Of a stretch of DNA of 7,816 nt, positions 6,046 to 7,816 are shown one piece after another. The position numbers and the translations under genes were made by a program. How positions within the stretch are numbered: position 1 is the first letter of the stretch; each line of letters opens with the position of its first letter. The stretch covers positions 1 through 7,816 of the forward strand of contig JALOTS010000089.1 of the NCBI GenBank assembly GCA_025457785.1, given 5' to 3'. This DNA is from Pontiellaceae bacterium. Its GTDB lineage: Bacteria; Verrucomicrobiota; Kiritimatiellia; Kiritimatiellales; Tichowtungiaceae. The notes beneath the pieces were generated by a model, which saw nothing but the letters and a program-made list of their open reading frames with translations, had not been told where the DNA came from and ran no database searches.

Positions 6046-6067
6046 AATTCAGAACGCGTTCAAAATT
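6046..6067. promoter_or_regulatory. Candidate LacI-family operator between rnr and the regulator gene
   Basis: The perfect 10-bp palindrome GAACGCGTTC (6052-6061) is flanked on both sides, two bases out, by AATT arms (6046-6049 and 6064-6067), giving an 18-of-22 symmetrical site. LacI-family proteins typically bind even-length palindromes centred on CG, with AA-N-CG-N-TT in the core, which this matches. It lies 96 bases upstream of the regulator start and about 47 bases upstream of rnr, where it could control either or both. Binding is inferred. Confidence 0.5.
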
Positions 6068-6162
6068 AAATCCCTCTGCCGGTAATAATTCCGGTTCGTG
6101 TGCAGCAAAAACTTGATTTCTTTCAATTTAAACGCCACTGTCAGTCAACAGAAGGAGGCGTT

Positions 6163-7146
6163 ATGGCTGTTACTCAGAAACAGATTGCAGAAAAACTGGG
6201 CGTGTCTGTCACTGTGGTCTCCCGGGTGCTGTCCGGGAAAGCGGAGGAGGTCGGGATTTCGCAGGGAGTCATCAGCCGGGTAATGAACGAGGCCGAGGAA
6301 CTTGGCTACGTTTCCGGCGCGGCGGCCCTGTCAATTAAAGGCAAGGCGTCCCGAACCATCGGCGTGGTGGTTTATGATTTTAACGATCCCTTCTTCGGCT
6401 CTCTGATAAAGCAGATTCAGATCGAGGCGCGCAAACACAACTACTCGCTGCTGCTGGCTGGGTTCCTCAGCCAGAATCCGGATGAACAGGATTTGCAGCC
6501 GCTCTATAAACACGCTGTCAGCGGGATTATTATCCTGGGATCGGACACCAAGACCGAATGGCTGCATAAATTTCGGCACTGTCCGATCACCCGGATCGGA
6601 CATGGTTTTCCCGAAGAAAACAGCCTGAGAATAACGGTGGATGAAGACGATGCGGCCGGACGGCTTATGCAGTATCTTGCGGCCGGCGGACGAAAAAATC
6701 TGATTTGCATTTCCGGCGCACGGCCGGTGCACCGGTTGCGGCAGGAGGCGATGGAAAAAGCAGCGTCCGCCGCCGGTCTTCCGCTGTTTTCCGTCGTGTC
6801 CGCAGAGAAAAATTCGCTGCTGATCGGACGGCAGGTTACACAGCAGTTGCTGAGCACCGCGTCACTTCATGATTACGCGCTCGTTTGCGTCACCGATCAG
6901 ATTGCAATGGGGGCGCTGCATACGCTGAACGATGCGGACATTTCTGTTCCCGGACAGATTGCGGTAACGGGATTTGATGACATTCCGACGGCTGAACAGT
7001 TTATTCCGACTATCACGACGGTCCGTCAGCCCACAGCCGATATGGTGCGGATTGCTGTCGAGGCGATTGTGAGACAGGAAGAGCCGGGAGGAGAACCGGA
7101 AGAGATTCTGCTTCAGGCGGAACTGGTCGTCAGAGACTCCGCCTGA
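6163..7146 (+). CDS. LacI/GalR-family transcriptional regulator
   Basis: This complete 327-residue regulator has an N-terminal helix-turn-helix (QKQIAEKLGVSVTVVSRVLSG, about 5-25), a hinge helix (about 51-62, with a leucine at position 56 as in E. coli LacI, where it wedges into the central CG step) and a periplasmic-binding-protein-like effector domain (about 65-325). Family signatures are RTIGVVV-DFNDPFFGSLIKQI (64-85), SGIIILGSD (120-128), VTDQIAMGAL (243-252), VTGFDDIP (268-275), TTVRQP (285-290) and ELVVRDS (320-326). The ligand is probably a sugar or nucleoside but cannot be told from sequence. The ATG at 6163 follows GAAGGAGG (6151-6158); an earlier in-frame start near 6100 has no such site and would add residues outside the family. 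It is divergent from rnr and upstream of a dead gene, so its natural target is not apparent here; autoregulation through the 6046-6067 site is likely. Confidence 0.93.
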   Translation: MAVTQKQIAEKLGVSVTVVSRVLSGKAEEVGISQGVISRVMNEAEELGYVSGAAALSIKGKASRTIGVVVYDFNDPFFGSLIKQIQIEARKHNYSLLLAGFLSQNPDEQDLQPLYKHAVSGIIILGSDTKTEWLHKFRHCPITRIGHGFPEENSLRITVDEDDAAGRLMQYLAAGGRKNLICISGARPVHRLRQEAMEKAASAAGLPLFSVVSAEKNSLLIGRQVTQQLLSTASLHDYALVCVTDQIAMGALHTLNDADISVPGQIAVTGFDDIPTAEQFIPTITTVRQPTADMVRIAVEAIVRQEEPGGEPEEILLQAELVVRDSA

Positions 7147-7151
7147 GTCTC
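7133..7151 (+). other. Stem-loop across the regulator stop codon
   Basis: GAGACTC (7133-7139) and GAGTCTC (7145-7151) form a perfect 7-bp stem with a CGCCT loop that spans the TGA at 7144-7146. No T-run follows directly; the nearest is four T at 7175-7178. It may stabilise the 3' end or be incidental, and is a poor terminator candidate. Confidence 0.3.
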
Positions 7152-7233
7152 GTGCGGCTCAGTGTCGCGGGGTGCTTTTGGAATTCGGCGGAGTTGTATT
7201 GGACGGTACCCACGAAACTATGAAGGAGAGTAT

Positions 7234-7600
7234 ATGAATCGGTTTGTTCTGGCAGGTTTTCTGGCAGTGAGCGTTTAGATTCACGCCGAAGGACGAATTG
7301 ATTCGGGTATATACGGGCGATGCGTTCGATCTTGTGGGCAGCCGCACACGGACGGATTACAGGATCGATACGTCTCAAAAATGGTGTGACGAAACCTTTG
7401 AGATCAAACCGCGAAACCGCAAAGAAAAGGAAGCCGTAACAATCCGTGTAACGGAGCACCTTTACCGCCGGGTGAACCGGGAAATCGCCGTGACGGCCTG
7501 CCCCTTTGTAAAAACAGACAGTCAGGCGATGGAATTCCGGGTTCAACTCTCGCCCGGTGAAGAAACGGTCATCACCTGCCGGGTGCATTATTCCTGGTGA
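7234..7600 (+). pseudogene. Remnant of a secreted DUF4139-like protein with a large internal deletion
   Basis: A strong ribosome binding site (AAGGAGAG, 7223-7230) precedes the ATG at 7234, which opens a short signal-peptide-like reading MNRFVLAGFLAVSV ended by TAG at 7276-7278. From 7277, in the next frame, the sequence reads RFTPKDELIRVYTGDAFDLVG, then DETFEIKPRNRKEKEAVTIRVTEHL, and ends SPGEETVITCRVHYSW with TGA at 7598-7600. That is the C-terminal beta-rich end of a DUF4139-type protein. In relatives several hundred residues lie between the signal peptide and 'TPKDE'. The two pieces here abut and are out of frame, so an internal deletion has removed most of the gene. Family members I recall have tryptophans near 'RW-NWEI'; here that reads RRVNREI, as if the remnant is drifting. 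The function of the intact family is not established. The pseudogene call is strong. Confidence 0.82.
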
Positions 7601-7733
7601 ATTTTCCGGGGTCCTTCACGGGTTTTGACTGTACGGGAATACGCTGAAACGCGGACTGCAGCCGGATTGTTTATTCCAGACATCGGAAATCGCGGGCTTG
7701 TCGGCGCGGATGGAAACTGGAATGATGCGTGAC

Positions 7734-7816
7734 ATGTTGAGCCGTTTAAACATTCGTAATCTTGCGCTGGTCGATAACGTATCGGTTTCGTTTCAAAACG
7801 GACTTTCCGTCATCAC
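7734..7816 (+). CDS. recN: DNA repair protein RecN, N-terminus (runs off the window end)
   Basis: The last 83 bases encode MLSRLNIRNLALVDNVSVSF and then QNGLSVI, cut by the window edge. This matches the start of RecN, an SMC-like ATPase that acts early in recombinational double-strand-break repair; family members begin 'ML-x-L-x-I-x-N-F/L-A-L-V-x-x-x-x-x-x-F-x-x-G-x-x-V-I-T-G-E-T-G-A-G-K-S', and the Walker A loop would come just beyond the window. The ATG at 7734 fits the family N-terminus exactly, but the ribosome binding site is weak. The 133 bases between the DUF4139-like remnant and this start hold no recognisable gene or terminator, so its promoter is not located. The fragment is short but the motif is distinctive. 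Confidence 0.88.
   Translation, partial: MLSRLNIRNLALVDNVSVSFQNGLSVI

Noticed and set aside
6079..6094. CCGG-flanked AT-rich inverted repeat as a second operator
   Set aside because: Only 12 of 16 positions are symmetrical and the centre is not CG, so it is weaker than the 6046-6067 site; it may be chance.
6100..6162. Upstream start for the LacI-type regulator
   Set aside because: It adds residues before the conserved N-terminus, and GAAGGAGG lies just before the ATG at 6163.
7601..7733. Short open reading ending VGADGNWNDA before recN as the end of another gene
   Set aside because: It directly follows the stop of the DUF4139-like remnant, has no start with a ribosome binding site and resembles no family known to me.
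1..7816. CRISPR array, tRNA or rRNA genes, insertion sequence or transposase
   Set aside because: I looked for regular repeats, cloverleaf sequences and transposase motifs on both strands and saw none.

Overview
The window looks like an ordinary bacterial chromosomal segment in which several genes are decaying. The style of the proteins suggests the Verrucomicrobiota/Kiritimatiellota/Lentisphaerota group: a LacI-type regulator of the sort numerous there, a glutathionylspermidine-synthase-like gene beside an uncharacterised gene, a DUF4139-type protein and a PKD-domain protein. This taxonomic guess is inference and not proved by the sequence.

Layout. Positions 1-156 (minus) hold a fragment of a PKD-domain protein that runs off the window. 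It meets, head to head, a 5'-truncated glutathionylspermidine-synthase-like ATP-grasp gene (about 183-602, plus), which is followed by an unrecognised 255-residue gene (620-1387). Next is a complete VapBC-type toxin-antitoxin pair (1461-2062) with a candidate promoter and a candidate terminator. tcdA (2242-3003) follows, encoding the enzyme that cyclises t6A to ct6A in tRNA. Then comes an AbiEi-family antitoxin-like gene (3066-3446) that has lost its C-terminal part and has no toxin partner. A 273-base structured spacer separates it from the convergent RNase R gene rnr (6005-3720, minus). Divergent from rnr is a complete LacI-family regulator (6163-7146), and the shared spacer holds a CG-centred palindrome of the kind LacI-family proteins bind. 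Then comes the remnant of a secreted DUF4139-like protein, with a good ribosome binding site and start but most of the gene missing (7234-7600). Last is the beginning of recN (7734 to the window end).

The intact genes are housekeeping (tcdA, rnr, recN), a toxin-antitoxin cassette and a regulator. No multi-gene pathway is evident. The most distinctive feature is that four of about eleven genes are truncated or internally deleted within under 8 kb, each with a breakpoint that can be located to tens of bases. I see no convincing evidence of a new biological system. The best leads are the uncharacterised partner of the synthase-like gene, the LacI-type operator, the possible leaderless promoter of the AbiEi-like gene and the structured spacer at 3447-3719.
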